Counted from the first letter of the stretch, positions 1-7,746 are shown. The stretch is 10,581 bases of DNA from Bacillota bacterium (GCA_023389895.1 JAEWDX010000167.1:1-10581), one strand, 5' to 3'. Program-made: numbers and translations. The notes: generated from the sequence alone by a model not told the origin.

Positions 1-505
1 GTGCTACCTTCCGTGTAATCATCGCTGCTGGGAAATTCCATGGCGTAATCGCAGCAATCACACCAACCGGCTCTTTACGAACGAGAATACGCTTGTTTGG
101 ATGGCTGGCAGGAATCATTTCTCCATATATGCGCTTCCCTTCTTCTGCATACCAAGAAATAAAGCTATTTGCATACACGACTTCTCCGATTGCCTCTTTT
201 AGTGGCTTCCCTTGCTCCAACGTCATAATTCTGCCGATTGCCTCTTTATTTTCATCGATCAGCTGAAACCATTTCATTAACAGGCGACTGCGTTCCTCCG
301 CTGTTTTCTTTGACCATATTTTAAACGCAGCATAGGCAGCATCAGCTGCTTGTTTCGCTTCATCGGCTCCGCCCTTCGGAATCATGCCAACAACTTCATT
401 TGTTGCTGGATTTAACACATCAATAAATTCCTCACAGTCATCGCCAATCCATTGACCGTCTATATACATTTTATATAATTGATTTTTCACATTTGTTGTT
501 TCCAT
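1..505 (-). CDS. gabD: Succinate-semialdehyde dehydrogenase, N-terminal part (runs off the left edge)
   Basis: This would oxidise succinate semialdehyde to succinate with NAD(P)+, the last step of GABA breakdown in the cytoplasm. Only the first 168 residues are in the window. They read without a stop from ATG at 505 and show the aldehyde dehydrogenase N-terminal fold: 'MYIDGQW' near residue 13, 'NPATNEVVG' near 32, 'LEQGKPLKEA' near 95, and the 'PWNFP' signature with the transition-state Asn at residue 157. The catalytic Glu and Cys lie beyond the edge. The ATG follows a GAGGTGAG Shine-Dalgarno sequence at good spacing. It lies 101 bp downstream of gabT on the same strand, with no clear terminator between, so gabT-gabD are probably cotranscribed. 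The subfamily call rests on similarity to GabD recalled from memory and on the gabT neighbour; another semialdehyde dehydrogenase remains possible. Confidence 0.88.
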   Translation of the reverse strand, partial: METTNVKNQLYKMYIDGQWIGDDCEEFIDVLNPATNEVVGMIPKGGADEAKQAADAAYAAFKIWSKKTAEERSRLLMKWFQLIDENKEAIGRIMTLEQGKPLKEAIGEVVYANSFISWYAEEGKRIYGEMIPASHPNKRILVRKEPVGVIAAITPWNFPAAMITRKVA

Positions 506-606
506 CCGTTTCTCACCTCTCGTTCAAAATTTCACCTTACGAAAATAATGGTGCTAAAGCTAAACAGTTCCCTAACATCAAAAAGTTACTTATCTGATAA
601 AAAAAG

Positions 607-1956
607 TTAATTGTATTGAGGAATAAGTGAAGCTTCAACAGCTTCTTCTAAAATCATTAATCCTTCTTCAAGCTGGTCATTTGTAATCGTTAGTGGCATT
701 AAAATGCGAATCACATTGCTAAACACACCGGCGCTTAATAATAGCAGGCCTCGATTTGTCGCCTCTTGAATAATTCGCGCAGTCAACTCCTTATTTGGGG
801 CTTTAGTCGTTTTATCTTGAACCATTTCAAATGCACACATTGCTCCAAGACCACGAATTCCATCAATTTGCTCAAATCGTTCAGACAATTGCTCAAACTT
901 TTCCATTACCTGTAACCCAAGCTCTTTTGCCCGCTCGTTTAAATTTTCCTCTTCGATAATTTCAAGCACAGCCAGTGCTGCTGTACAGCCGAGAGGGCTT
1001 CCTGAGTATGTTCCACCTAGTTCACCTGGTGCTGAAGCATTCATTATTTCTTCCCGGCCAACCACTCCACTTATTGGAATTCCTGCTCCCATTGACTTTG
1101 AAATCGTCACTAAATCAGGGATAACCCCGAAATGCTCCATTGCGAAATAGCTGCCCGTACGACCGAATCCTGTTTGAATTTCGTCAGCCACAAACACTAT
1201 CCCATTTTCTTTGCAAAGCTCATACACTCTTTGAACAAAGGCTTTATCAGGAATAATAAACCCGCCCTCGCCTTGTACAGGCTCCATAACGACCGCCGCA
1301 ATGGTTTCTGGGGCAACTTCAGTTATGAGAAATTGTTCAAACTGTTGAATCATAAATTGACTATATTGCTCCTCTGTCATTTCCTCAGGTCGGCGATACA
1401 TATACGGATACGGTGCTTTATATACTTCTGGAGCAAAAGGACCGAAGCCGTATTTATATGGCTTTACTTTACTCGTCATGGTCATTGTCATCAATGTCCG
1501 CCCATGAAATCCCCTTGTAAACGAAACAACGCCTTGTCTTTTCGTATATTTCCGGGCCATTTTCACAGCATTTTCAACTGCTTCCGCACCGCTATTAAAA
1601 AAGGCCGCTTGCTTTGAAAAGTCACCAGGTGTAAGCTTTGTAAGCCTTTCAGCGAGCTCAATATATGATTCATACATCATAACATTGAAGCCTGTGTGAA
1701 TAAAATTTCCTGTTTGTTCCTTTAGCGCCTCGACTACTTTAGGATGTGCATGACCAACATTTACCGTGCCAATCGCACCAGCAAAATCGATAAATGTATT
1801 GCCATCTAGATCCTCAACTAAAGCACCTGATGCTTTTTTTACAAATGCCGTACATCCATTGCTAATTCCTTGTGGAACATATTTTCTTCTTTTTTCTAAA
1901 ATAGCTTTCGACTTTGGCCCAGGTATTGCCGTTTTGATGTTTGCATATTTTTTCAT
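607..1956 (-). CDS. gabT: 4-aminobutyrate (GABA) aminotransferase
   Basis: This PLP enzyme transfers the amino group of GABA to 2-oxoglutarate, giving succinate semialdehyde and glutamate. The 449 residues form a complete class III aminotransferase, slightly longer than B. subtilis GabT, which I recall as about 436. Visible landmarks are 'DFAGAIGTVNVGH' near 57, the PLP phosphate-binding 'NSGAEAVENA' at 121-130, 'FHGRT' at 150-154, 'PVQGEGG' near 226, Asp258 in 'ADEIQTGFGRTG' and the Schiff-base Lys287 in 'TISKS'. 'ARKYTKRQGVVSFTRGFHGRT' type segments match Bacillus GabT closely. The ATG at 1956 has a GGTGA sequence 6 nt upstream, with AAGGA further out. It follows patA after 122 bp that contain a terminator-like hairpin, so it may be read through or separately started. 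No gabR regulator gene is visible nearby, unlike the B. subtilis gabTD locus. Confidence 0.94.
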   Translation of the reverse strand: MKKYANIKTAIPGPKSKAILEKRRKYVPQGISNGCTAFVKKASGALVEDLDGNTFIDFAGAIGTVNVGHAHPKVVEALKEQTGNFIHTGFNVMMYESYIELAERLTKLTPGDFSKQAAFFNSGAEAVENAVKMARKYTKRQGVVSFTRGFHGRTLMTMTMTSKVKPYKYGFGPFAPEVYKAPYPYMYRRPEEMTEEQYSQFMIQQFEQFLITEVAPETIAAVVMEPVQGEGGFIIPDKAFVQRVYELCKENGIVFVADEIQTGFGRTGSYFAMEHFGVIPDLVTISKSMGAGIPISGVVGREEIMNASAPGELGGTYSGSPLGCTAALAVLEIIEEENLNERAKELGLQVMEKFEQLSERFEQIDGIRGLGAMCAFEMVQDKTTKAPNKELTARIIQEATNRGLLLLSAGVFSNVIRILMPLTITNDQLEEGLMILEEAVEASLIPQYN

Positions 1957-2022
1957 CTTATTTCACCATCCTTTACATAATACGCTTATTAATCAAAGAA
2001 ATATTCATCAAAATACTCTTTT

Positions 2023-2046
2023 AAAAAAGGAGGTCTCCCTCCCTTT
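2023..2046 (-). terminator. Hairpin with T-run between patA and gabT (terminator or attenuator)
   Basis: On the minus strand, about 33 nt after the patA stop, AAAGGGAGG and CCTCCTTTT form a 9-bp stem (one G-T wobble) closed by a GAGA tetraloop. A run of six T ends the structure, but four of those T are in the stem, so the free U tail is short. This suggests partial termination rather than a full block. I found no convincing promoter in the roughly 65 bp between it and gabT. Confidence 0.55.
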
Positions 2047-2078
2047 CTAAAAAGATGGCTTTGTTAACGGTTGCTTTC

Positions 2079-3449
2079 CTACTTTAAACCTGCTAGCACC
2101 TCTTTAAATGTATGAATGACTTGATCAACTTCTTCATAGCTAATCGTTAATGCTGGTTCAATCCGAATCGTTTTCGAATTGATTAATGTTCCGGCAACAA
2201 GGATTCCGTGATCAAACATTCCTTTTGAAACCTCGTATCCTACCTCATCTCGATGAAACTCAATGCCAATCATTAGCCCTTGTCCACGAATCTCCATTAC
2301 GAAGTCTTCATGACCCTTTGCTGCATCCTTTAAACCATTAAAGAAATACTCGCCCACTTCAGCTGCACGAGCTGGTAAATTATCTTCTAATAAAACATCA
2401 ATTGTTGCAATCGCAGCAGCACAGGCAAGAGGATTGCCGCCAAAAGTTGTCGTATGCATAAATGGATTATCAAACCAGCTTTTGAATACTTTTTCCTTTG
2501 CAACAATCGCACCGGCTGGCATAACTCCTCCTCCGAATGCTTTAGCAAGACAAATAATGTCTGGAACAACTCCATATAATTCTGAGGCAAACATTTTCCC
2601 TGTCCGTCCCATACCTGTTTGTACCTCATCAAAAATAAGCACCGCATCATATTGATCACAAAGCTCTCTAACCTGTTGAAGATATCCTTCAGGAGGTAAA
2701 ATAATTCCACCCTCTCCTTGAATCGGCTCTAAAATGACGCCTCCCACATCTTCGCCAACTAAGGCACAGGTTTCGAACGTCTTTCTCATCATCTCGATAT
2801 CGCCAAATGGAACATGACGGAATCCTGGAATAAGTGGAAGGAAAGGCTTTCGGAACATGCCTTTTGCTGTTCCTGAAAGTGAACCAAGACTTTTCCCGTG
2901 AAATGCGCGGGTTGTGGAAATAAACGTTGTCCGATCGCTATACATTTTCGCTAGCTTCAACGCCGCTTCAACACTTTCAGTCCCACTATTTGTGAAAAAG
3001 GAATATTTTAAATCTCCAGGTGTAATTTCCGCAAGAATTTTTGCTAGCATGGCACGAAGCGGATCGAGTAAATCTTGACTATGAAGTGCTTGACGCTTCA
3101 ATTGATCAGTAACGGCCTTCACAACCTTTTCGTTGCGGTGTCCAACATTGTAAATGCCAAAACCACCTAAACAATCAATATATTCCTTGCCACTTACATC
3201 CTTAAAGCAAGAACCGCTATCTGACCATTCAACAGCAGCAAATTGTCCGCCCTCTGTGACGGTTTTTCGATATTCCAAAAATCCTGGATTTACATGTTCA
3301 CGGAAATTATCAACTGTTTCCTTCGTAATCCAATTTGCTTCCTCTTCCGTTACATTTTCTTTCTCAATTAAGCTTAAAACCTGTTTAATATAGTGATTAA
3401 CATGATCAGTCTTTGCTTCTTCCATTTTATTCTCAGTATGTGTACCCAT
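2079..3449 (-). CDS. patA: Putrescine aminotransferase
   Basis: PatA transfers an amino group from putrescine to 2-oxoglutarate, yielding 4-aminobutanal (which cyclises to 1-pyrroline) and glutamate. The 456 residues match E. coli PatA/YgjG (459 residues, recalled) along the whole length. Shared segments include 'EHVNPGFLEYRK' at 51-62, 'DCLGGFGIYNVGHRN' at 92-106, 'LHSQDLLDPLRAMLAK' at 122-137, 'NSGTESVEAALKLAK' at 154-168 and 'HTTTFGGNPLACAAA' at 332-346. The PLP residues are Asp274 and Schiff-base Lys303 ('LAKAFGGG'). The N-terminal helical extension of about 50 residues sets PatA apart from ornithine aminotransferase. The first ATG is preferred because AGAGGAG lies about 7 nt upstream; Met9 is a weaker alternative. 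Only 36 bp separate it from the upstream aldehyde dehydrogenase, so the two are surely one transcript. Activity on cadaverine or spermidine cannot be excluded. Confidence 0.93.
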   Translation of the reverse strand: MGTHTENKMEEAKTDHVNHYIKQVLSLIEKENVTEEEANWITKETVDNFREHVNPGFLEYRKTVTEGGQFAAVEWSDSGSCFKDVSGKEYIDCLGGFGIYNVGHRNEKVVKAVTDQLKRQALHSQDLLDPLRAMLAKILAEITPGDLKYSFFTNSGTESVEAALKLAKMYSDRTTFISTTRAFHGKSLGSLSGTAKGMFRKPFLPLIPGFRHVPFGDIEMMRKTFETCALVGEDVGGVILEPIQGEGGIILPPEGYLQQVRELCDQYDAVLIFDEVQTGMGRTGKMFASELYGVVPDIICLAKAFGGGVMPAGAIVAKEKVFKSWFDNPFMHTTTFGGNPLACAAAIATIDVLLEDNLPARAAEVGEYFFNGLKDAAKGHEDFVMEIRGQGLMIGIEFHRDEVGYEVSKGMFDHGILVAGTLINSKTIRIEPALTISYEEVDQVIHTFKEVLAGLK

Positions 3450-3485
3450 AGTATCTCTCCTCTTTTTATGATTGAATGATGTCTC

Positions 3486-4958
3486 TTAATTTGAAAACCA
3501 GGCAACAGGTTCAACTTGCAAGTTAATATTGATTTGTTTGATTTCTTGGTAAGTATCAAGTCCATATGTTCCTAGAGCACGCCCGACTCCACTTTGTTTA
3601 TAACCACCCCACGGCGCTTCGTTATAAGTATTGTGGTACATATTAATCCATGTAATTCCTGAACGAACCTTTTTAATAACGCGAAGGGCCTTCGCTCCAT
3701 CAGATGAAAAGACTGCTCCTGCAAGTCCGTAATCTGTATCATTTGCAAGAGCAATCGCCTCCTGCTCGTCTTTAAACTTCTGAATCACAACAACTGGGCC
3801 AAATATTTCTTCTCTCACAATTCTCATACTTGGATTTACATCAACAAATACAGTTGGTTCTACGAAATAGCCCTTATCGAGACTATCTTTCATGATGCGA
3901 TTTCCCCCGCAAACGACACGAGCCCCTTCTTCTTTACCGATCTCGATATAACTTACTACTTTATTCAAATGTTCTTCACTGACGAGCGGACCCATTTCAG
4001 TGTCCGGATCATTTCCTGGCCCAACTTTAATTTGCTTTGCACGCTCCACATAGCGATTAACGAATCTCTCATAAATGCTTTCTTCTACTAGAATACGAGA
4101 TCCAGATGAACAAACTTGCCCTGCTCCCGCAAAAATACCGAATAATGCGTAATCTACCGCGATTTCAAAGTCTGCATCAGCAAAAATAATATTCGGGGAT
4201 TTTCCACCAAGCTCCAAAGATAGCTTCTTCATGTTTCCTGCGGCAGCTTTCATAATATGCTTGCCTGTTTTTGTACCACCGGTAAAGGAAACCATATCAA
4301 CATCAGGGCTTTCCGCGATTTCATTTCCGACTTTCGTGCCAGGCCCCATCACCATATTCGCTACACCCTTCGGCAATTCAACTTCCTCAAAAATTTCAAA
4401 TAGTTTCGTAGGCGTAAGCGGAGTGACCTGTGATGGTTTATAAACAATTGTATTTCCTGCAGCTAGTGCAGGGGCGATCTTCCAAACACTCATTAGGAGC
4501 GGATAGTTCCACGGTACAATCAATCCACAAACACCGACGGGCTCACGCACAACCATTGCTTGAACAGGATCAGCTACTGTATATGTTTGTCCGTCCGGCT
4601 TCGTAATTAGACCTGCATAATAGCGGAAGCAGGCAGCAGCATCACTCATATCAAATCCAGCTTCTCTTAGTGGCTTTCCATTATCCATTGTTTCAAGCTC
4701 CGCTAATTCTTCAGCATACTCATCAATTTTATCGGCAATTTTAAATAAATAGGCTGCCCGCTCTACTGGTGCCAAATCCGACCAGATACCGCTTTCAAAA
4801 GTTTCCTTCGCAACTTGAATCGCTTCTTTTGTATCTTCAACGCTTCCTTCAGCTGCTTCGGCAAAGATCTCTCCAGTCGCCGGATTAATGATATTTCGCT
4901 TCGCTTTATTTTGGGAACCTCTCCATTCGCCATTAATAAACATTTTCAAATCGAGCAT
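3486..4958 (-). CDS. NAD-dependent aldehyde dehydrogenase, probable 4-aminobutyraldehyde dehydrogenase
   Basis: Probably oxidises 4-aminobutanal, the product of the next gene, to GABA. The 490 residues are a complete aldehyde dehydrogenase: 'MFINGEW' near 6, 'PWNYP' at 149-153 with Asn151, NAD-binding Lys174 in 'YKPSQ', 'FTGG' at 225-228, general base Glu249 in 'LELGGK', nucleophile Cys283 in 'GQVCSSGSR', and 'EEIFGPV' at 383-389. Over the whole length it resembles the betaine-/aminoaldehyde dehydrogenase branch (B. subtilis GbsA, also 490 residues as recalled), including the C-terminal 'WF(S/N)' ending. The aminobutyraldehyde assignment comes from its position immediately before patA and from gabT/gabD downstream; by sequence alone it could be called betaine-aldehyde dehydrogenase. 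No choline or betaine genes are in the window. The ATG has an AAAGGAGG site about 10 nt upstream. It is the first gene after the sigma-54 promoter at 4999-5016. Confidence 0.88.
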   Translation of the reverse strand: MLDLKMFINGEWRGSQNKAKRNIINPATGEIFAEAAEGSVEDTKEAIQVAKETFESGIWSDLAPVERAAYLFKIADKIDEYAEELAELETMDNGKPLREAGFDMSDAAACFRYYAGLITKPDGQTYTVADPVQAMVVREPVGVCGLIVPWNYPLLMSVWKIAPALAAGNTIVYKPSQVTPLTPTKLFEIFEEVELPKGVANMVMGPGTKVGNEIAESPDVDMVSFTGGTKTGKHIMKAAAGNMKKLSLELGGKSPNIIFADADFEIAVDYALFGIFAGAGQVCSSGSRILVEESIYERFVNRYVERAKQIKVGPGNDPDTEMGPLVSEEHLNKVVSYIEIGKEEGARVVCGGNRIMKDSLDKGYFVEPTVFVDVNPSMRIVREEIFGPVVVIQKFKDEQEAIALANDTDYGLAGAVFSSDGAKALRVIKKVRSGITWINMYHNTYNEAPWGGYKQSGVGRALGTYGLDTYQEIKQININLQVEPVAWFSN

Positions 4959-4998
4959 CTTCTCGTTTCCTCCTTTATTGATTGGTTACCGTTAATTA

Positions 4999-5016
4999 AT
5001 GCAAGTTGTGTGCCAA
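4999..5016 (-). promoter_or_regulatory. Sigma-54 (SigL) promoter of the putrescine/GABA operon
   Basis: The minus strand reads TTGGCACACAACTTGCAT. The -24 element TGGCAC (5015-5010) and the -12 element TTGCA (5004-5000) match the consensus exactly, with the correct 5-bp gap. The GG and GC dinucleotides fall at 5014-5013 and 5002-5001, placing transcription start near 4989. That gives a leader of about 31 nt containing the AAAGGAGG site of the aldehyde dehydrogenase gene. Confidence 0.92.
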
Positions 5017-5060
5017 TTTGAAAATTGCGCCAATTCCCGCTATTCATTAATACATTAGAA

Positions 5061-5090
5061 ATAACCCTATGCAAATTTGCATAGGGTTAT
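5061..5090. promoter_or_regulatory. 30-bp perfect palindrome, probable upstream activator site
   Basis: The arm ATAACCCTATGCAAA is followed directly by its exact reverse complement. The palindrome is centred about 87 bp upstream of the predicted sigma-54 transcription start, a typical position for enhancer-binding activators. Its inner part, TATGCA-AATT-TGCATA (5068-5083), recurs as TATGCA-N4-TGCATA at 9555-9570 upstream of the second sigma-54 promoter. There is no loop and no T-run on either side, so a terminator role is unlikely. The obvious candidate binder is the sigma-54 activator encoded just upstream (inference). Confidence 0.75.
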
Positions 5091-5097
5091 GTTAAAC

Positions 5098-5104
5098 TGC
5101 ATAG
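5098..5104 (+). promoter_or_regulatory. Additional TGCATAG half-site beside the palindrome
   Basis: TGCATAG here repeats the right half-site of the palindrome (5078-5084) in the same orientation, exactly 20 bp away. That is about two helical turns, so a third activator subunit or a second dimer could bind on the same face of the DNA. A 7-bp match alone is weak evidence. Confidence 0.35.
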
Positions 5105-5170
5105 CCACGAATGATCTCTTTCTACACTCTAAGGTTTTCACTTTCATACGAGAATCGGCCTCATTCAAAG

Positions 5171-5199
5171 AAATGATACAGCCCATGTCTGTATCATTT
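5171..5199 (-). terminator. Hairpin at the end of the sigma-54 activator gene
   Basis: AAATGATACAG and CTGTATCATTT form an 11-bp perfect stem with a 7-nt loop, starting right after the activator's TGA stop (5203-5201). On the minus strand the stem is followed only by a broken T-rich stretch (ATTTCTTT), so termination may be incomplete. The structure lies about 155 bp upstream of the sigma-54 promoter, separating the regulator transcript from the operon it probably controls. Confidence 0.6.
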
Positions 5200-5200
5200 T

Positions 5201-7327
5201 TCATGTTCGTATGATTATTCCAGCTTTCTCAGCCTGCTTTTCGTTTAAAATTTTTTGATGCTTTCGACTAACAGATGACTGACTAACCCCAAGAGCTTTG
5301 GCAGCTTTTGTCGTCGTCTTATATTGTTTCATCGCAAGTAATATTAACTGATCTTCAACATAATCCAATGTTTCCTGAAGAGGTAACACTTTTGAGATTA
5401 GCGGTTTTTCTTTGCGAAAATCGCTTCCAATCATAAGAAATTGATTAACAAAATGAGCGTCAATTGTTTGATGATCTGAAGATACCGCTAATCTTTCAAC
5501 CATATTTTGAAGCTCTCTTATATTACCTGGCCATGAATGCACCTCAAGCAAATTAAGAGCATCTTGTGAAAGATGATAGCTTTTATTATATTTTTTATTA
5601 ATTTGCTGTAAAAAATGAAAAGCAAGCAGTGGGATATCTTCCGGACGTTCTCGTAAAGAAGGAACATGAATCGGAATTACATTTAACCGATAAAATAAAT
5701 CCTCGCGAAATGCTCCTTGCTCAACTAATTTTTCTAGCTGCTTATTCGTTGCTGCGACAATTTGAACATTGATTGGGATCGGTGTCGTGCTTCCAATTGG
5801 AACGACTTCCTGCTCTTGCAGCACTCTTAATAATTTCACCTGTAAGCTTAATGGCATTTCTCCAATTTCATCTAAAAATAAAATTCCTTTATCTGCTTTT
5901 TGGAAGTAGCCCTCTTTTCCATTTTTGTCCGCGCCCGTAAACGAGCCTTTACTATAGCCAAATAGCTCACTCTCCAATAAATTTTCTGGAATCGCACCAC
6001 AATTCAGCTTCAGAAATGGCTCATTAGAACGATTCCCCAGCTGGTGAATGGCTTGGGCAATTACTTCCTTCCCAACCCCGGATTCGCCATAAATTAGTAC
6101 AGTAGACGAAAAATGTGAAATTCTATTTACTTGCTCCATTACTTGCTCCATTTTCGAACTGCAATAGATGATTTTCTTAAAAAACTGATCTTTATTTTTG
6201 AATGTTTCTAGCTCTTGCTTGTATTGATCGGAGATTTTTTTCACTTCACGCAATTCTGTTTTAAGCTTCGTTGTTTCTGTTATATCTCGTGAAGCGATAA
6301 TGATTCTTTCGATTTCCTTCTGCTCATTAAAAACAGGGTTTCCTACCGCCAAAATTTTCTTTCCGCTTTTCGTTTCCTGGACAACAGAAACTTTCTTCAT
6401 TTTCTCCATCACTAAACGAGTAACCGACGGAGTGAACAAGCCTTTATCCTCTAATTCTAGTAAATTCTTTCCGATTAAATCCTTTAAATCAATATCCCAA
6501 AACTCGGATATGAAGCTCTCGCTATAGCGGATTAACTCTCCAAACTGATTCACGACAAGAATTTCATCATAAATTGTTGATAAAATGGCATTTAAATCTT
6601 GATTTAAATTTTTTATATGTTCAATTTCCATTGCCATTTCCTCAACCATCGGCAAATCTTGAACGATAATGATAATTCCTTCTACTTCATTGTTAAAATC
6701 AATAATCGGGCTATAATCAACAAGAACACCCATTTTATCCGTAATTCGAAGCTGATTTAGAATCGTCTCACCTGTGCGAAAAACATTATGAATATGCCCA
6801 GCATCAAAAATCATCTCAGCCGATCTGCTCATGACATAATCTGAATTCATTTTGATCATTTTCAAGCCGGCTTCATTAAAATTAATGATCTGTTTCGCAC
6901 GATCAACGACAAATATCCCCATTGGAATAGAAGTTAGAAAAATTTTCAACAGATCAACACCACTTCGATTCTCTTGCTTGAATAGCTGTGCGAGTATATC
7001 CTCTCTTCTTATGTAACCAGTTGGTTTACCTTTATCATTCATGACAATGGCAATTGGTTCTCCGATAATTTGAAAGAGAATTGGAATGGAAATCGTTTGA
7101 TTTAATTTCGAAACATTTTCAATGGAAACAGAATTTTTTACTAGAGATTCAACATTACTAATTGAGTTGATGTCTTTCATTCTGATATAAGCAATGATTT
7201 CATGATTTTTTTCAAGAAAAAGGAAAGGTTCATGAAAATCTGCTTGCGTTAACTGTAAATCCCCTTCAAAGCTATCGATAGGAATCGTTATAATCGAACG
7301 AATATTCTCCTTTTCTAGAGCAAACAC
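5201..7327 (-). CDS. Sigma-54-dependent activator with CBS-like, PAS, AAA+ and HTH domains
   Basis: A bacterial enhancer-binding protein of 708 residues that would hydrolyse ATP to open SigL promoters. Domains in order: a degenerate CBS-like pair at about 10-115 ('PIAIVMNDKGKPTGYIRREDIL'), a PAS domain at about 125-225, a second PAS at about 240-350, a linker helix to 385, the AAA+ domain at about 385-610 and a TyrR/Fis-type helix-turn-helix at about 668-694 ('AAKALGVSQSSVSRK'). In the AAA+ part: Walker A 'GESGVGKE' 414-421, sigma-54 contact loop 'GSFTGA' 461-466 (the usual motif is GAFTGA), Walker B 'GILFLDE' 481-487, arginine fingers in 'REDLFYRL' 541-548 and 'WPGNIREL' 599-606. There is no receiver domain, so control is probably by ligand or partner through the N-terminal sensors. 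The start is GTG, chosen because a strong GGGAGGAGGG lies 5 nt upstream. Architecture recalls Bacillus RocR/BkdR relatives. The target pathway is inferred from context. Confidence 0.92.
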   Translation of the reverse strand: MFALEKENIRSIITIPIDSFEGDLQLTQADFHEPFLFLEKNHEIIAYIRMKDINSISNVESLVKNSVSIENVSKLNQTISIPILFQIIGEPIAIVMNDKGKPTGYIRREDILAQLFKQENRSGVDLLKIFLTSIPMGIFVVDRAKQIINFNEAGLKMIKMNSDYVMSRSAEMIFDAGHIHNVFRTGETILNQLRITDKMGVLVDYSPIIDFNNEVEGIIIIVQDLPMVEEMAMEIEHIKNLNQDLNAILSTIYDEILVVNQFGELIRYSESFISEFWDIDLKDLIGKNLLELEDKGLFTPSVTRLVMEKMKKVSVVQETKSGKKILAVGNPVFNEQKEIERIIIASRDITETTKLKTELREVKKISDQYKQELETFKNKDQFFKKIIYCSSKMEQVMEQVNRISHFSSTVLIYGESGVGKEVIAQAIHQLGNRSNEPFLKLNCGAIPENLLESELFGYSKGSFTGADKNGKEGYFQKADKGILFLDEIGEMPLSLQVKLLRVLQEQEVVPIGSTTPIPINVQIVAATNKQLEKLVEQGAFREDLFYRLNVIPIHVPSLRERPEDIPLLAFHFLQQINKKYNKSYHLSQDALNLLEVHSWPGNIRELQNMVERLAVSSDHQTIDAHFVNQFLMIGSDFRKEKPLISKVLPLQETLDYVEDQLILLAMKQYKTTTKAAKALGVSQSSVSRKHQKILNEKQAEKAGIIIRT

Positions 7328-7332
7328 AAAAA

Positions 7333-7342
7333 CCCTCCTCCC
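7333..7342 (-). promoter_or_regulatory. Strong ribosome-binding site fixing the GTG start of the activator
   Basis: The minus strand reads GGGAGGAGGG, then five T, then GTG at 7327-7325. The next in-frame Met is residue 50, inside the CBS-like region, so the GTG start is well supported. Confidence 0.75.
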
Positions 7343-7356
7343 ACCTCTTTTTTCCT

Positions 7357-7365
7357 ATTATATCA
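7357..7365 (-). promoter_or_regulatory. Extended -10 promoter (sigma-A) of the activator gene
   Basis: The minus strand reads TGATATAAT: a perfect TATAAT (7362-7357) with the TG of an extended -10 element. The -35 position (TTATTA at 17-bp spacing) is weak, as often seen with extended -10 promoters. Start is expected near 7350, giving a leader of about 23 nt. The activator therefore appears to be expressed by housekeeping sigma factor, independent of its targets. Confidence 0.6.
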
Positions 7366-7386
7366 CCAATTAGTATTCTTAATAAA

Positions 7387-7400
7387 ATCAAAAGTTTGAT
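7387..7400. repeat. Small inverted repeat upstream of the activator promoter
   Basis: ATCAAA-AG-TTTGAT is a perfect 6+6 inverted repeat centred about 34 bp upstream of the activator's -10 element, near the -35/-45 region. It could be an operator, but short AT-rich inverted repeats arise easily by chance. Confidence 0.25.
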
Positions 7401-7439
7401 AATTGTTTATATTTGAATAATTAGACTTTTTAGCCATTT

Positions 7440-7465
7440 AAAAAAGGAGACGAGTGCTCATCTCC
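7440..7465 (-). terminator. Intrinsic terminator of the glutamate dehydrogenase operon
   Basis: On the minus strand GGAGATGA-GCAC-TCGTCTCC forms an 8-bp stem (one G-T pair) with a 4-nt loop followed directly by six T. It lies about 25 bp after the stop of the small lipoyl-like gene and separates that transcript from the activator gene. Confidence 0.82.
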
Positions 7466-7489
7466 CAAGTCTTAACATTCTATGATTCA

Positions 7490-7741
7490 TTAATCACTTC
7501 CACTTGCGATTAAATCCTCTTTAATATAGGCAAGAACCATACCTGGTATGACCCGATCGCCTTTCTGAACTTCTAAAGATTGTACTTTACCACTAATTCC
7601 AACACGGATCGTCTCCATATTTCCATTAACCGTTTTTATTTGAAAAAGCTGCTCCCATTCGTAAATCCTCGATTCGATATCAATTGAAATCTCTTCAACG
7701 GTTCCATAACAAGAACTTATTATATATTCATGATTCACCAT
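7490..7741 (-). CDS. Small lipoyl/biotinyl-fold-like protein lacking the modified lysine
   Basis: An 83-residue protein of unknown function. Its second half, 'ISGKVQSLEVQKGDRVIPGMVLAYIKED' (about 49-76), follows the barrel-sandwich pattern of biotinyl/lipoyl domains (G-x-V-x-x-L-x-V-x-x-G-D-x-V-x-x-G). The first half, 'SCYGTVEEISIDIES...', could supply the matching strands. At the hairpin where such domains carry the modified lysine, it reads 'NGNMETIRV' (40-48) with no Lys, so it is probably not biotinylated or lipoylated. I chose the ATG at 7741: it has AAGGCAGG just upstream and leaves a 16-bp gap after the preceding gene. A TTG at 7774 in frame has no ribosome-binding site and overlaps that gene. 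It is the third and last gene of the sigma-54-driven glutamate dehydrogenase unit. Role there is unknown; a binding or regulatory partner is a guess. Confidence 0.7.
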   Translation of the reverse strand: MVNHEYIISSCYGTVEEISIDIESRIYEWEQLFQIKTVNGNMETIRVGISGKVQSLEVQKGDRVIPGMVLAYIKEDLIASGSD

Positions 7742-7746
7742 GATTA

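Noticed and set aside
1132..1617. Plus-strand open frame of 161 codons opposite gabT
   Set aside because: It lies wholly antisense to a clear, complete aminotransferase gene and shows no protein family features.
2453..2460. TATGCATA inside patA as a further activator site
   Set aside because: It lies in coding sequence and lacks the two half-sites separated by 4 bp; single TATGCA or TGCATA hexamers occur several times in the window.
5061..5090. Perfect palindrome considered as a transcription terminator
   Set aside because: No loop, AT-rich centre and no T-run on either strand; it repeats as an operator core upstream of the other sigma-54 promoter.
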